Assembly (NCBI RefSeq): GCF_002300165.1
Contig: NZ_MLCE01000002.1
Location: 131,126 to 195,125, forward strand
Direction: 5' to 3'
Length of the DNA stretch: 64,000 nucleotides
Source of the DNA: Streptomyces sp. Tue6028
GTDB lineage: Bacteria; Actinomycetota; Actinomycetes; Streptomycetales; Streptomycetaceae
The notes under the pieces are model-generated. The model made no database searches. It worked only from the letters and a program-made list of their open reading frames with translations, and was not told where the DNA came from. Below, in pieces: positions 35,919-44,831 of the stretch. How positions within the stretch are numbered: the first letter of the stretch is position 1; each line of letters starts with the position of its first letter. The translations under genes and the position numbers were made by a program.

Positions 35919-36401
35919 TCACCGGTCGGCGAGGCCGTCCGGGGTCGGCTCAGGTCCCTGCGCCGGGCCGCTCCCGGACGCCGACGTGGCTCCCGGAGCC
36001 GGATCCGCCGAGGCCGACGGGGGCGCGTCGTGGCGGGCGAGGAAGGCGTCGATCAGGGCCCGTTGGCCGTCCGAGGAGACCCCCCGGAGTTCGAGGCGGT
36101 CGTCGCCGATCGAGATGCCGGCGGTGCGGACGGGCCGGTTGCCGAGCCACGACACCACCGTCTGCACCACGCTCCGCAGCACGACCGGCGCGGCGGTCAC
36201 CGCGAGTGCTCCGACGGCGATCGCCTCGCCTGGCTTGGCGCGACCGGGAACTGCGCCCGATCGGTTCAACTCGGCTCGTTCGATTTCGAGTTCGAGCAGT
36301 CGTTCACGCAACTGCCGGGTGAGTGCGTCCAGTTCCTCCTGGTCGCTGTCCGCGTCGGCCTCCAGCAGGAGGTCCATCCGACGTGCCGGGCCGTCGCCCA
36401 C
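35919..36401 (-). CDS. EACC1-like small protein (effector-associated constant component), orphan
   Basis: 160 aa from GTG 36401, with GGGGGA upstream. An acidic N-terminal helix pair (DQEELDALTRQLRERLLELE), a hydrophobic region (KPGEAIAVGALAVTAAPVVL) and a small beta domain (TAGISIGDDRLELRGVSS) end in a Pro/Ser-rich tail. The pattern resembles EACC1 proteins, which accompany caspase, trypsin or other effectors in actinobacterial NTP-dependent conflict systems. Here no effector or ATPase partner lies beside it: the flanks are an SGNH lipoprotein (convergent) and an ABC exporter (divergent). Family assignment is by eye. Confidence 0.55.
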   Translation of the reverse strand: MGDGPARRMDLLLEADADSDQEELDALTRQLRERLLELEIERAELNRSGAVPGRAKPGEAIAVGALAVTAAPVVLRSVVQTVVSWLGNRPVRTAGISIGDDRLELRGVSSDGQRALIDAFLARHDAPPSASADPAPGATSASGSGPAQGPEPTPDGLADR

Positions 36402-36571
36402 CGTGTCCCCCGATTCCCCCGGTGCTGCTGGTGCCGGAGCAGTCTAGCCGCCGACGCGCACCGGCGGCCGGTCGCGAAGGAAGAGCGTCCTTCCCGGACA
36501 TCCGGGTCCACCTTCCGGGAAATCCGGGGTCATCCGTGGCGCCCGCGGGGTTACGCGCCCGCCGTCCGGGC

Positions 36572-36585
36572 GGTAAGCGCTTGCC
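36572..36585 (+). promoter_or_regulatory. LacI-type palindrome upstream of ABC exporter
   Basis: GGTAAGCGCTTGCC, a near-perfect palindrome with core AAGCGCTT, resembles LacI-family operators. It lies 32 bp before the exporter ATG. Confidence 0.35.
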
Positions 36586-36617
36586 CTCTACTCGGCCACT
36601 GGGGAGGACCATCGCCG

Positions 36618-38381
36618 ATGGCGTCGTCCGAGAGACCGCTCGACCACCGTTACCGGGGCGAGCACCCGATCCGCACCCTCGCCTACCTGTTCCGCGCCGA
36701 CCGCCGCCGACTGGCCGGCGCCTTCGTGGTCTTCACCGTGAAGCACAGTCCGGTGTGGCTCCTGCCGCTGATCACCGCGGCCATCATCGACACCGTCGTG
36801 CAGCACCAGCCGATCGGCCGGATGTGGCTGAGCGCCGGGGTCATCCTGTTCATCCTGCTGGTCAACATCCCGCTGCACCTGCTGTACGTACGGCTGCTGT
36901 ACGGCAGCGTGCGCCGCATGGGCACCGATCTGCGGTCGGCGCTGTGCACCCGCATGCAGCAGCTGTCCATCGGCTACCACTCGCGGGTGAGCGCGGGCGT
37001 GCTCCAGGCCAAGGTCGTCCGCGACGTGGAGACGGTCGAGCAGATGGTGCAGCAGACCGCCGAGACCGGACTCGGCGCGCTCACCGTGCTCACCGGCGGC
37101 CTCGTCGTGATCGCCGTCCGCACCCCCGAGTTCGTGCCTGTGTTCGTGTGCGTCGTGCCGGTCGCGGCCCTGCTCGTCGCCCGGCTGCGGACCCGGCTGC
37201 GCTCGCAGAACGAGCACTTCCGTCACGAGGTCGAGCATCTGTCGTCGCGGGTCACGGAGATGACCCGGCTCATCCCGGTGACCCGGGCGCACGGGCTGGA
37301 GGGCAAGGCGCTGCGCCGTATGGACGGCACGCTGCGGCAGGTGCTCCACTCCGGGCTCCGCCTCGACCTGCTCAACGGCCGGTTCGCCTCGCTGGCCTGG
37401 GTGTTCCTCAATGTCGTCGGCGTGGTCTTCCTGACCTGCGCGGCACTGGTGTCCTACTACGGCGTGTGGGGTGTCACGCCCGGCGACGTCGTCATGCTCA
37501 GTGCCTTCCTGACCACCCTCACCAACTCCACGACGACGCTCGCGGGGCTGGCTCCGGTCATCACCAAGGGTCTGGAGTCGGTGCGTTCGGTCGGCGAGGT
37601 CCTTCAGGCACCCGAACTGGAGGACAACGAGGGCAAGTCGGAGGTGACGTCCGTACGAGGCGCCGTCGCCTTCGAGGGCGTCGGGCACGCCTACGAGGAA
37701 GGCAGGCCCGCGGTAAGGGACTTCACCCTCTCCGTCGCTCCGGGCGAGACCGTCGCCCTGGTGGGCGCCTCGGGGGCGGGCAAGTCCACCGTGCTGAACC
37801 TCGTCATCGGTTTCATCCGCCCCGGGTCGGGCCGCCTGCTGCTCGACGGCACCGACATGAGCACCCTGGACCTGCGCACGTACCGGCGGTTCGTCTCGGT
37901 CGTCCCTCAGGAGTCGATCCTCTTCGACGGCACCGTCCGGGAGAACGTGGCGTACGGCATGGACGACGCCGGGGACACGGTGGTGCGGCAGGCCCTGCGC
38001 GACGCGAACGCGCTGGAGTTCGTCGACCGGCTGCCCCAGGGCCTCGACACCGTGGTGGGCGAGCACGGGGCACGGCTGTCCGGCGGGCAGCGCCAGCGGC
38101 TGGCCATCGCGCGGGCGCTGATCCGCGATCCCCGGGTCCTCATCCTCGACGAGGCCACCTCGGCGCTGGACACGCACTCGGAGGCCCTCGTCCAGCAGGC
38201 GCTGGCCCGGCTGCTGCGCGGCCGCACCACGTTCGTCGTGGCGCACCGGCTGTCCACCGTCCGGGGCGCCGACCGCATCGTCGTGATGGGGGACGGCGTC
38301 ATCCGGGAGATCGGCTCGCACGAGGAGCTGCTGCGGCGCGGCGGCGCCTACGCGGCGCTGTACAGCGGTCAGCCCGCCTGA
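36618..38381 (+). CDS. ABC exporter, fused permease-ATPase
   Basis: 587 aa. Six membrane segments (about 35-310) are followed by one ATPase domain: Walker A GASGAGKST, signature LSGGQRQR, Walker B VLILDEATSALD, H-loop VAHRLS. It exports lipids, peptides or drugs as a homodimer, or as a heterodimer with a half-transporter elsewhere. ATG 36618 with GGAGG 10 nt upstream. Confidence 0.92.
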   Translation: MASSERPLDHRYRGEHPIRTLAYLFRADRRRLAGAFVVFTVKHSPVWLLPLITAAIIDTVVQHQPIGRMWLSAGVILFILLVNIPLHLLYVRLLYGSVRRMGTDLRSALCTRMQQLSIGYHSRVSAGVLQAKVVRDVETVEQMVQQTAETGLGALTVLTGGLVVIAVRTPEFVPVFVCVVPVAALLVARLRTRLRSQNEHFRHEVEHLSSRVTEMTRLIPVTRAHGLEGKALRRMDGTLRQVLHSGLRLDLLNGRFASLAWVFLNVVGVVFLTCAALVSYYGVWGVTPGDVVMLSAFLTTLTNSTTTLAGLAPVITKGLESVRSVGEVLQAPELEDNEGKSEVTSVRGAVAFEGVGHAYEEGRPAVRDFTLSVAPGETVALVGASGAGKSTVLNLVIGFIRPGSGRLLLDGTDMSTLDLRTYRRFVSVVPQESILFDGTVRENVAYGMDDAGDTVVRQALRDANALEFVDRLPQGLDTVVGEHGARLSGGQRQRLAIARALIRDPRVLILDEATSALDTHSEALVQQALARLLRGRTTFVVAHRLSTVRGADRIVVMGDGVIREIGSHEELLRRGGAYAALYSGQPA

Positions 38382-38389
38382 GGGCGCTG

Positions 38390-38430
38390 GGCCCGCCCGG
38401 ACTCCGGAACGGTTCCGGCTCGGGCGGGCC
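38390..38430. terminator. Nested hairpin terminator
   Basis: Outer stem GGCCCGCCCG / CGGGCGGGCC (10 bp) encloses a second perfect stem CCGGAAC-G-GTTCCGG. It lies between the convergent ABC exporter and VOC genes. Confidence 0.8.
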
Positions 38431-38481
38431 GCACGACCGCGCGGCTGCGGACGTGCGGCCCGTCGGGGCCGGGCCGGGCCG

Positions 38482-38964
38482 TCACTCGCCCGCGTACACC
38501 TTCTCCAGGGCCGCGATGTCCAGCTTGGACATCCGGTACATCGCCTGGACCGTGCGGGTCGCCTTCTGCGGGTCCGGGTCACTGATCAGGTCGATGAGCC
38601 GGCTGGGCACGACCTGCCAGGACAGGCCGTACTTGTCCTTGATCCAGCCGCACGGGCCCGCTTCGCCGCCGTCCTCGACGAACTTGTTCCAGTAGTGATC
38701 CACTTCTTCCTGGTCCGCGCAGTGGATCTGGAACGAGATGGCCTCGTCGAACGTGAACTCCGGGCCGCCGTTGATCGCGACGAACTTCTGTCCGTTGGCC
38801 ACGAACTCGGCGGCCAGGACGGATCCGGCAGGGCCGGGCCCCGCCTCGGTGTAGCGGCCGATCCTGCCGAGCTTGGAGTTCTTGAAGATCGAGACGTAGT
38901 AGTGGGCGGCCTCCTCGGCCTGGCCGTCGAACCACAGGCACGTGGTGAATCCGTCGGCGGGCAT
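38482..38964 (-). CDS. VOC family protein, PhnB-like
   Basis: 160 aa with the PhnB/3-demethylubiquinone-methyltransferase-like VOC pattern (TTCLWFDGQAEEAAHYYVSI, ISFQIHCADQEEVDHYWNKF, GLSWQVVP). Members are small dimeric proteins of mostly unknown substrate. GGAGG precedes ATG 38964. Confidence 0.9.
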   Translation of the reverse strand: MPADGFTTCLWFDGQAEEAAHYYVSIFKNSKLGRIGRYTEAGPGPAGSVLAAEFVANGQKFVAINGGPEFTFDEAISFQIHCADQEEVDHYWNKFVEDGGEAGPCGWIKDKYGLSWQVVPSRLIDLISDPDPQKATRTVQAMYRMSKLDIAALEKVYAGE

Positions 38965-39185
38965 GTGTACCTCCTCGGGCGGGAAAACATCCTTACCCGT
39001 ATCGACCGGTCGTCGCCCGCAAACTCATCGGTGGCCCGCGGACCGTTCGGGTGACCATGGCCCGGCGCCCCGCCCAGTGGTCGGTGCGCCGGTCACCGCC
39101 TGCCGCTCGGCCCCGGACGCCGGGGCCGGGGAAGTCTCATGGCCTCAGCGCAGCAGATCCTCGGGCCGGTCTGGTCGTGTCGGCC

Positions 39186-39215
39186 TCTGCCCGTGGCAGA
39201 TCTGCCGCGGGCAGA
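39186..39215 (+). promoter_or_regulatory. Two perfect tandem PopR boxes upstream of clpP3
   Basis: TCTGCC-CGT-GGCAGA (39186-39200) and TCTGCC-GCG-GGCAGA (39201-39215) abut exactly. This is the TCTGCC-N3-GGCAGA palindrome known for PopR activation of clpP3-clpP4 in Streptomyces. The remaining 39055-39185 gap shows nothing else. Confidence 0.9.
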
Positions 39216-39297
39216 GAAACCGGACACGGCCGCGGGACCGGGCCGAGAGTGGAGGGCGCGGCCACCCACGTCGGCCGCCTCACCACAAGGAGGACCG

Positions 39298-39951
39298 ATG
39301 TCTCCACTCGTCACGGGCCGCCACCCGGCCCACGCGCCGCGGGCCGAGGAGGGCGACACCCCGCCGTCCCGCTTCGACGACCACCTGGCCGCGCAACTGC
39401 TCGGACAGCGGATCGTCTTCCTCGGCACACAGGTCGACGAGATCTCCGCGAACCGGGTCTGCGCCCAGCTGCTCCTGCTGTCCGCGGAAGACCCGCGCAC
39501 CGACATCAGTCTGTACGTCAACAGCCCCGGCGGTTCCGTGACCGCCGGCCTGGCGATCTACGACACGATGCGGCTGATCCCCAACGACGTGTCCACACTC
39601 GTCATGGGATTCGCGGCGAGCATGGGACAGTTCCTGCTCACCGTCGGCACGCGCGGCAAGCGCTACGCGCTGCCGAACGCGCGGATCATGATGCACCAGC
39701 CGTCGGCCGGCATCGGCGGCACCACGGCCGACATCGAGATCCAGGCGCAGAACCTGGAGTTCACGAAGAGGGCGATCGAGCGGATCACGGCCGAGCACAC
39801 CGGACAGAGCGAGGAGACCATCTCCCGGGACGGCGACCGCGACCGCTGGTTCACGGCCGAACAGGCACGGGAGTACGGCATGGTGGACCGGGTCGTGGAG
39901 TCGCTCGACGACGTCCGCCCGGCCGCCTCACGGCGAAGGATGGGGCTCTGA
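39298..39951 (+). CDS. clpP3: ClpP3 protease subunit
   Basis: 217 aa serine peptidase subunit. Nucleophile Ser in [10 protein letters not shown], His in MMHQPSAG and the Asp in [11 protein letters not shown] complete the triad; oxyanion-strand motif [16 protein letters not shown] precedes ATG 39298. It is followed by clpP4 after 1 bp and preceded by tandem PopR boxes. In S. lividans the operon is silent unless ClpP1 function is lost, because PopR is degraded by ClpP1P2. Confidence 0.95.
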   Translation: MSPLVTGRHPAHAPRAEEGDTPPSRFDDHLAAQLLGQRIVFLGTQVDEISANRVCAQLLLLSAEDPRTDISLYVNSPGGSVTAGLAIYDTMRLIPNDVSTLVMGFAASMGQFLLTVGTRGKRYALPNARIMMHQPSAGIGGTTADIEIQAQNLEFTKRAIERITAEHTGQSEETISRDGDRDRWFTAEQAREYGMVDRVVESLDDVRPAASRRRMGL

Positions 39952-39952
39952 C

Positions 39953-40555
39953 ATGGGTACGTACACGATCCCGAACGTCGTCGAGCGCACCCCGCAGGGC
40001 GAGCGGTCGTACGACGTCTTCAGCCGTCTGCTGTCCGAGCGGATCATCTTCCTCGGCACGGAGATCGACGACGGGGTCGCGAACGTCGTCATCGCGCAAC
40101 TCCTCCATCTGGAGTCGTCGAGCCCGGAGAGCGAGATCGCGATCTACATCAACTCGCCCGGTGGTTCGTTCACTTCGCTCATGGCCATCTACGACACGAT
40201 GACGTTCGTCCAGGCCCCCATCTCCACCTTCTGCGTCGGGCAGGCGGCGTCGACGGCGGCGGTGCTCCTGGCCGGGGGCGACCCGGGGCGGCGGTTCGTG
40301 CTGGAGCACGCGCGCGTCCTGCTCGGTCAGCCGGCCAGCGGCGGACGCCAGGGCACGGTCTCGGACCTGAGCCTGCAGGCCAAGGAGATGATCCGCATCC
40401 GCTCTCAGGTCGAGGAGGTCCTCGCCCGGCACACCCGCCACGACATCGCGACCCTGCGCGCGGACATGGACCGGGACAAGATCTTCACCGCGGGCGAGGC
40501 GGTGGCCTACGGCCTCGCGGACGAGGTGCTGAGCCGACGGCTCGCGGTGCTCTGA
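39953..40555 (+). CDS. clpP4: ClpP4 subunit with Gly at the catalytic His position
   Basis: 200 aa. Ser100 ([11 protein letters not shown]) and [10 protein letters not shown] are conserved, but the position normally filled by the catalytic His in the HQP motif reads LLGQPASGG. Codon GGT at 40325-40327 gives Gly125. The subunit may therefore be inactive on its own and work only within a mixed ring with ClpP3. ATG 39953 is 1 bp after the clpP3 stop. Confidence 0.93.
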   Translation: MGTYTIPNVVERTPQGERSYDVFSRLLSERIIFLGTEIDDGVANVVIAQLLHLESSSPESEIAIYINSPGGSFTSLMAIYDTMTFVQAPISTFCVGQAASTAAVLLAGGDPGRRFVLEHARVLLGQPASGGRQGTVSDLSLQAKEMIRIRSQVEEVLARHTRHDIATLRADMDRDKIFTAGEAVAYGLADEVLSRRLAVL

Positions 40556-40569
40556 CGGCGCCGGCCGGG

Positions 40570-41097
40570 TCAGGCGGCCAGGCACACGCCGTCGTACCCG
40601 GACGTCGAAGGCCTCGCGGCCGACGTCACCGACGTGGAGGTCACCGAGGTGCCGCGGCCGCGGCCCGGCCCGAGCCCGGCGAGCCGGTCCAGCCGGACGA
40701 GTTCGTCCTGGGCCAGCGACAGCAGATCGGTGAGACCGAGGCCGAGGGCGCGCGCGGCCGCCGCGAGCACTTCGGAGGATGCCTCCTTGCGCCCGCGCTC
40801 CAGCTCCGACAGGTACGGCATGGAGATCCGGGCCTCTTCGGCCACATCCTTCAGCGTGCGCTCCTGGGCGAGCCGTTCGCGCCGCAGGACGTCGCCCACG
40901 AGGTCGCGCCACAGGGGCTCCTTGCCCCCGAACGGCTCGCGTCCCGGGGGCTCCTGGGGCATCGGGCGCGGTGCGAGGACCGGCCGGGCTCGTCGCGGCG
41001 CCGTGGCGGGGGCGGCGGGCACCGCCCGGGCCGGACCGGACGCGGTCGCCGGGCGCAGGGGGATGACTCGGGCTTCGTCGGGCGCGTCGTTGCTCAC
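40570..41097 (-). CDS. popR: PopR, XRE-type activator of clpP3-clpP4
   Basis: 175 aa from GTG 41097. A disordered Pro/Ala/Arg N-terminus (1-about 55), a Cro/CI-type HTH (about 75-130, TLKDVAEEARISMPYLSELE), then a Ser/Thr tail ending CLAA. The C-terminal Ala-Ala matches the degron by which ClpP1P2 removes PopR. It is convergent with clpP4 (14 bp). A TAGGCT -10-like box (41104-41109, minus strand) lies 6 nt before the GTG. Confidence 0.92.
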   Translation of the reverse strand: MSNDAPDEARVIPLRPATASGPARAVPAAPATAPRRARPVLAPRPMPQEPPGREPFGGKEPLWRDLVGDVLRRERLAQERTLKDVAEEARISMPYLSELERGRKEASSEVLAAAARALGLGLTDLLSLAQDELVRLDRLAGLGPGRGRGTSVTSTSVTSAARPSTSGYDGVCLAA

Positions 41098-41247
41098 CCC
41101 TCCAGCCTAGAAGGGGTGAGCCGGACGGAAAGGGATCGGCGTTCCGCTCTCGGTGAATCCAGGACTCCGGGAATCCGTGAATCCGTGAATCCGTGGAGCC
41201 AAGGGTCCGGGTCGCGGGCGGCGTGGGTGGGGAGGGAGGGTTGCCCC

Positions 41248-43311
41248 TCAGGCCCCGCCGCCCGTTTCGGCGGGCTCCTGCTCGGTCTCGGCCGGCTCCT
41301 GCGCGGTTTCACCGGGCTCCTGGCCGGTCTGACCCGGCTCCTGGGCCGTCTCGGCAGGCTCCGACGGGGCCGGTTCCTGCGAGAAGGGAGCGGACGCGAC
41401 GGGCCCGGACGAGAGCGTCGGCGTCTCGGCGGCCGGGGCCGACTGCGTGGCGGTCGGCGCGGGCTGCGTGGCGGTCGGCGCGGGCTGCGTGGCGGTCGGA
41501 GCGGGCTGCGTGGCGGTCGGTTCGGGTGCCGACGACTTCGGCTCGGAAGGCGACTCGACCTTCGAGGACTCGGGCTTCGGCGACTCGGACTTCGACGCGG
41601 AAGGCGACTCCGACTTCGAGGACTCGGTCTTCGAGGACTCGGGCTTCGGCGATTCCGACTTCGACGGCTCGGTCTTCGAGGACTCGGGCTTCGGCGACTC
41701 GGACTTCGACGCGGAAGGCGACTCCGACTTCGAGGACTCGGGCTTGGAGGACTCGGACTTGGACGGCTCCGACTTCGACGACGAGGGCGACTCCGACTTC
41801 GAGGACTCAGGTTTCGAGGACTCGGACTTGGACGGCTCCGACTTCGAGGACTCGGACTTGGAGGGTTCGGACTTCGAGGGTGAGGCCGAGGACTCGGAGG
41901 GCGAGGTCGACGAGCCGGACTTGGAGGGCCCGGACGACGTCGAGGAGGGCGAGGACGGCGACGTCGGCGGGGTGGTCGGGGCGCACGCCCCACCACCGGT
42001 CAGGGTGACGCACGGCGTCGGTTTCGGCGTCGTCGGCGTGGGGGTCACGACCACCGTCGGGAAGGGCCGTGGCGGACGGTGCGTCCGACGGTCGTGGTGC
42101 GTGTTGTCACCCCGGTACCGGGCTATCCACCTGTCGTCGTGCGGGTCGACGATGACGAACACGTTGATGATCGTCACGGAGGGCGCTATCACCACGACGT
42201 TCTGCGGCTGGAAGGACGCCCAGCGCGTGCCCGTCTGCTTGGGCGTGGTCTTCTGCTGGACGGGCTCCTTCAGCGGGTTGCCGCAACCGCAGCGCGTACG
42301 GGGCACACCGTGGGAGTCGACGAGGACCGAGGTGCCGGACTGGAGGATCGCCTGGTAGCTGGTGGGGCCGCCGGAACGGTAACCGTGGTTGGTCACCCGC
42401 GTGTCGGCGCTCAGTTGCACCGGCGTGAGCGACCGCAGGTACGTGGGAATCTGTCCCGCCGTGATGCCCTCCACCGAGGCGAAGGCCCTGGCTTTGGACG
42501 GGTCCGCCTGCAGCGCCTTGATCTGCTTCTCCACGTTGCACGGGGAGACGTTCTTCCGACCGGCGTACAGCCCCGGCGCCGAACCCACCACGCCACGCGT
42601 CACGTTGCCGGGCACCTCGGTGGTGCCTCCGCCCTGCGTACGTGTCTCGACCGGCGCACCGGTGGTCTTCGGCGTCGTGCCCCCCGGCGCCGTGGTCTTC
42701 GGCGGCGTGGTCTTCGGCGTCGTGCCCCCGGGCTCCGTCGTCTTCGGCGGCGTGGTCTTCGGCGTCGTACCCCCCGGCTCCGTCGTCTTCGGCGGCGTGG
42801 TCCCCGGCTCGGTCGTCTTCTGCGCCGGTGTCCCGGGCTCCGTGGTCTTCGGCACCGAGGTACCGGTCTTCGAAGTCCCCGGCGCGGTGCCGGTGTCGGT
42901 CGCCGTCGACTCCGTGAACGGGTCGGGCCCGGCCGCGGCAGCCGGCTGGAGGAACACCTCACCGGCGGTGTTCTTGCCACCGCCGGTGTTGTTGCTGAAC
43001 AGGAGACCGACGACCACGGCCAGCGCGACGACGCCGGTCAGCAGCGCGACTCGGGGTGCCGACCTCCACCAGGGATGCTCGGGCCCCTGCCCCGGACCAC
43101 CGCGCCCGGACGGTCCGCCTCCGCCGCCCCCACCGCCCCCCGGACCGGACCCACCCGGCGGTGGCTCCGAGGGAACACGGCTGTCCGGCTGCGTGGGAGT
43201 GGGACTTGGACCGGGCTGGCTCGGCTGCGACGGACGCGCCAGCGGACCGGAGGGCGGTCCTGTGGGTTGGCCGCCTGTGGGTTGGCCGGAAGTCGGCGGT
43301 TCGACGCTCAC
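41248..43311 (-). CDS. DUF6777-type membrane protein with very long Ser/Glu/Lys tail
   Basis: 687 aa from GTG 43311 with GGGAG upstream. Order: Pro/Gly-rich N-terminus (1-80), one membrane segment (about 86-105), Thr/Pro repeats of TTEPG/KTTPP type (about 140-225), a globular Cys-containing domain (about 230-405, the DUF6777 part), then 280 residues of low complexity. That tail runs through SKSES/SKPES repeats, four PAPTATQ repeats and QEPAETEQEP. Function is unknown. It is divergent from the streptophobe gene. Confidence 0.8.
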   Translation of the reverse strand: MSVEPPTSGQPTGGQPTGPPSGPLARPSQPSQPGPSPTPTQPDSRVPSEPPPGGSGPGGGGGGGGGPSGRGGPGQGPEHPWWRSAPRVALLTGVVALAVVVGLLFSNNTGGGKNTAGEVFLQPAAAAGPDPFTESTATDTGTAPGTSKTGTSVPKTTEPGTPAQKTTEPGTTPPKTTEPGGTTPKTTPPKTTEPGGTTPKTTPPKTTAPGGTTPKTTGAPVETRTQGGGTTEVPGNVTRGVVGSAPGLYAGRKNVSPCNVEKQIKALQADPSKARAFASVEGITAGQIPTYLRSLTPVQLSADTRVTNHGYRSGGPTSYQAILQSGTSVLVDSHGVPRTRCGCGNPLKEPVQQKTTPKQTGTRWASFQPQNVVVIAPSVTIINVFVIVDPHDDRWIARYRGDNTHHDRRTHRPPRPFPTVVVTPTPTTPKPTPCVTLTGGGACAPTTPPTSPSSPSSTSSGPSKSGSSTSPSESSASPSKSEPSKSESSKSEPSKSESSKPESSKSESPSSSKSEPSKSESSKPESSKSESPSASKSESPKPESSKTEPSKSESPKPESSKTESSKSESPSASKSESPKPESSKVESPSEPKSSAPEPTATQPAPTATQPAPTATQPAPTATQSAPAAETPTLSSGPVASAPFSQEPAPSEPAETAQEPGQTGQEPGETAQEPAETEQEPAETGGGA

Positions 43312-43472
43312 GAGCTACTCCCGTTGTAGGGATTCCGCGGCACCTGGTGCATCTCGTGCCGCTTTCTTCCACAACTGAACCATTGTGTGCTCCAGCCCCG
43401 TGCCCCCCGCAAGCCGACGCGGTCGGCCCCCTCCGAGGGGCGGCCCGCGCAGGCCTTGCCTAACGTGGCAGC

Positions 43473-44795
43473 GTGCGTCCCGAAACCCCGTCCGACCAGG
43501 CAAGAGCCCTCCGTGGTGAGCGGACGGCAGCTCACCACGGCTGGGGTCAGGCCGTAATGGCCGTACTGGCGGGGACGGTCACGATGATGGTCGTCGCGGC
43601 GCTGGGACTGTGGGCGGCGGGAGCGGCGGACCTCCCCGACGGCGCGTTCGCCCGTGTCGTGGCGGCGACCGTGGTGACGGCGGTCGGCGGCACCGTCGAA
43701 TTCGCGGGCGGCGCAGGCGTCGTCGCCGACACCGAGGCCGGCCTGACGGTGATTCCCCTGTCGGTGACGCTCGCAGGAACCCTGGTCGTCGCGGCAGGCT
43801 TCCTGCGGCCGCTGCGCCACCGGGCCGTCACCGGCGCCCGTGAACTGGCCGGGTGGGCGGCCCGGATCGCCGCCGTATGGCTCGTGGTCCTCATCGCGCT
43901 CGCGCTGCCGGCCCGCCACACGTTCACGATCTCCGTCGGCGACGACACCATCGGCGACATCGGCGACCTGTTCGGCATCACGCCCGAGGTGGGGTTCGAG
44001 GCGAACGTGCCCCAGACCCTGGGCTTCGGGATGCTGTGGCTGCTCGGCGTGCTCGTGCTCGCCCTGCTGGTCTCGCCCGGGGCACCGCTGCCCGCCCGGC
44101 TGTTGCGCTTCCAGGAGTCGGTGCGTCCGGCCGCGTTCGCCATGGTGGCCCTGCTGCTCACGTACGTGGCCGTCGGTGTGGTCGTCGGGCTGGTCGTGGC
44201 GGCGACCCGCGGTCACGCGGCGGACACGTTCGCGGCGATCCTCCTCGGCCTCCCGAACCTCGTCTGGCTGGCCTTCACCATCGGCCTGGGCGCCACCTGG
44301 CACGGGCGCGTGGACGGGCCCTTCGGGCTGCCCATGCCGCCCCTGCTCGAAGAGGTGCTCCGCACACCGGACGTCTCCACCCTCGACCTCGGCACCCTCG
44401 CCGCCCACGACGGCCGGGTGTGGTGGCTGCCGGTCGTCGACGCGGTGCTGCTGCTCGCCGCCGCGTTCCTGATGGCGGCCCGGTCACCGGCGCGGATGCG
44501 GAGCCGGCAGCACGCGGTGCACATGGCGGTGGCACTCGTGCTCACCGTGCTCATGATCTGCCTCGTCGGCCGTGTCTCGGCGCACTTCGGTCTGTCGGTC
44601 CTCGGCATCGGCGACCTCGGCGGCGGCCTGGGGGGCGAGCTGCTGCTGCGGCCCGACGTGTGGTCCGCGGTCGGCTGGGCAGCGCTGTGGGGCCTCGTCA
44701 CCGGCTTCGTGGGCGGTCTGTCGGCGAGGCGTGTACACCGAGGAGGCCAGGCCGGGGTGGCGCCCGGCCCCTCCGACGGCACGCCGTCCGCCTGA
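43473..44795 (+). CDS. Streptophobe-type multipass membrane protein
   Basis: 440 aa with about 9-10 hydrophobic segments and no catalytic motif; sequence form matches the Streptomyces-specific streptophobe family of unknown function. GTG 43473 lies 6 nt after a TAACGT -10-like box (43461-43466), so the mRNA may be leaderless. Divergent from the DUF6777 gene; the two are probably functionally linked in the cell envelope. Confidence 0.8.
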   Translation: MRPETPSDQARALRGERTAAHHGWGQAVMAVLAGTVTMMVVAALGLWAAGAADLPDGAFARVVAATVVTAVGGTVEFAGGAGVVADTEAGLTVIPLSVTLAGTLVVAAGFLRPLRHRAVTGARELAGWAARIAAVWLVVLIALALPARHTFTISVGDDTIGDIGDLFGITPEVGFEANVPQTLGFGMLWLLGVLVLALLVSPGAPLPARLLRFQESVRPAAFAMVALLLTYVAVGVVVGLVVAATRGHAADTFAAILLGLPNLVWLAFTIGLGATWHGRVDGPFGLPMPPLLEEVLRTPDVSTLDLGTLAAHDGRVWWLPVVDAVLLLAAAFLMAARSPARMRSRQHAVHMAVALVLTVLMICLVGRVSAHFGLSVLGIGDLGGGLGGELLLRPDVWSAVGWAALWGLVTGFVGGLSARRVHRGGQAGVAPGPSDGTPSA

Positions 44796-44831
44796 CGCCG
44801 CACAGCCGCGGGTGCGACCCGGTCCGGCCCA

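Noticed and set aside
34584..36617. N-terminal extension of the ABC exporter by 678 codons
   Set aside because: It overlaps the kinase and the SGNH lipoprotein in another frame; the exporter family starts near ATG 36618 with a GGAGG site.
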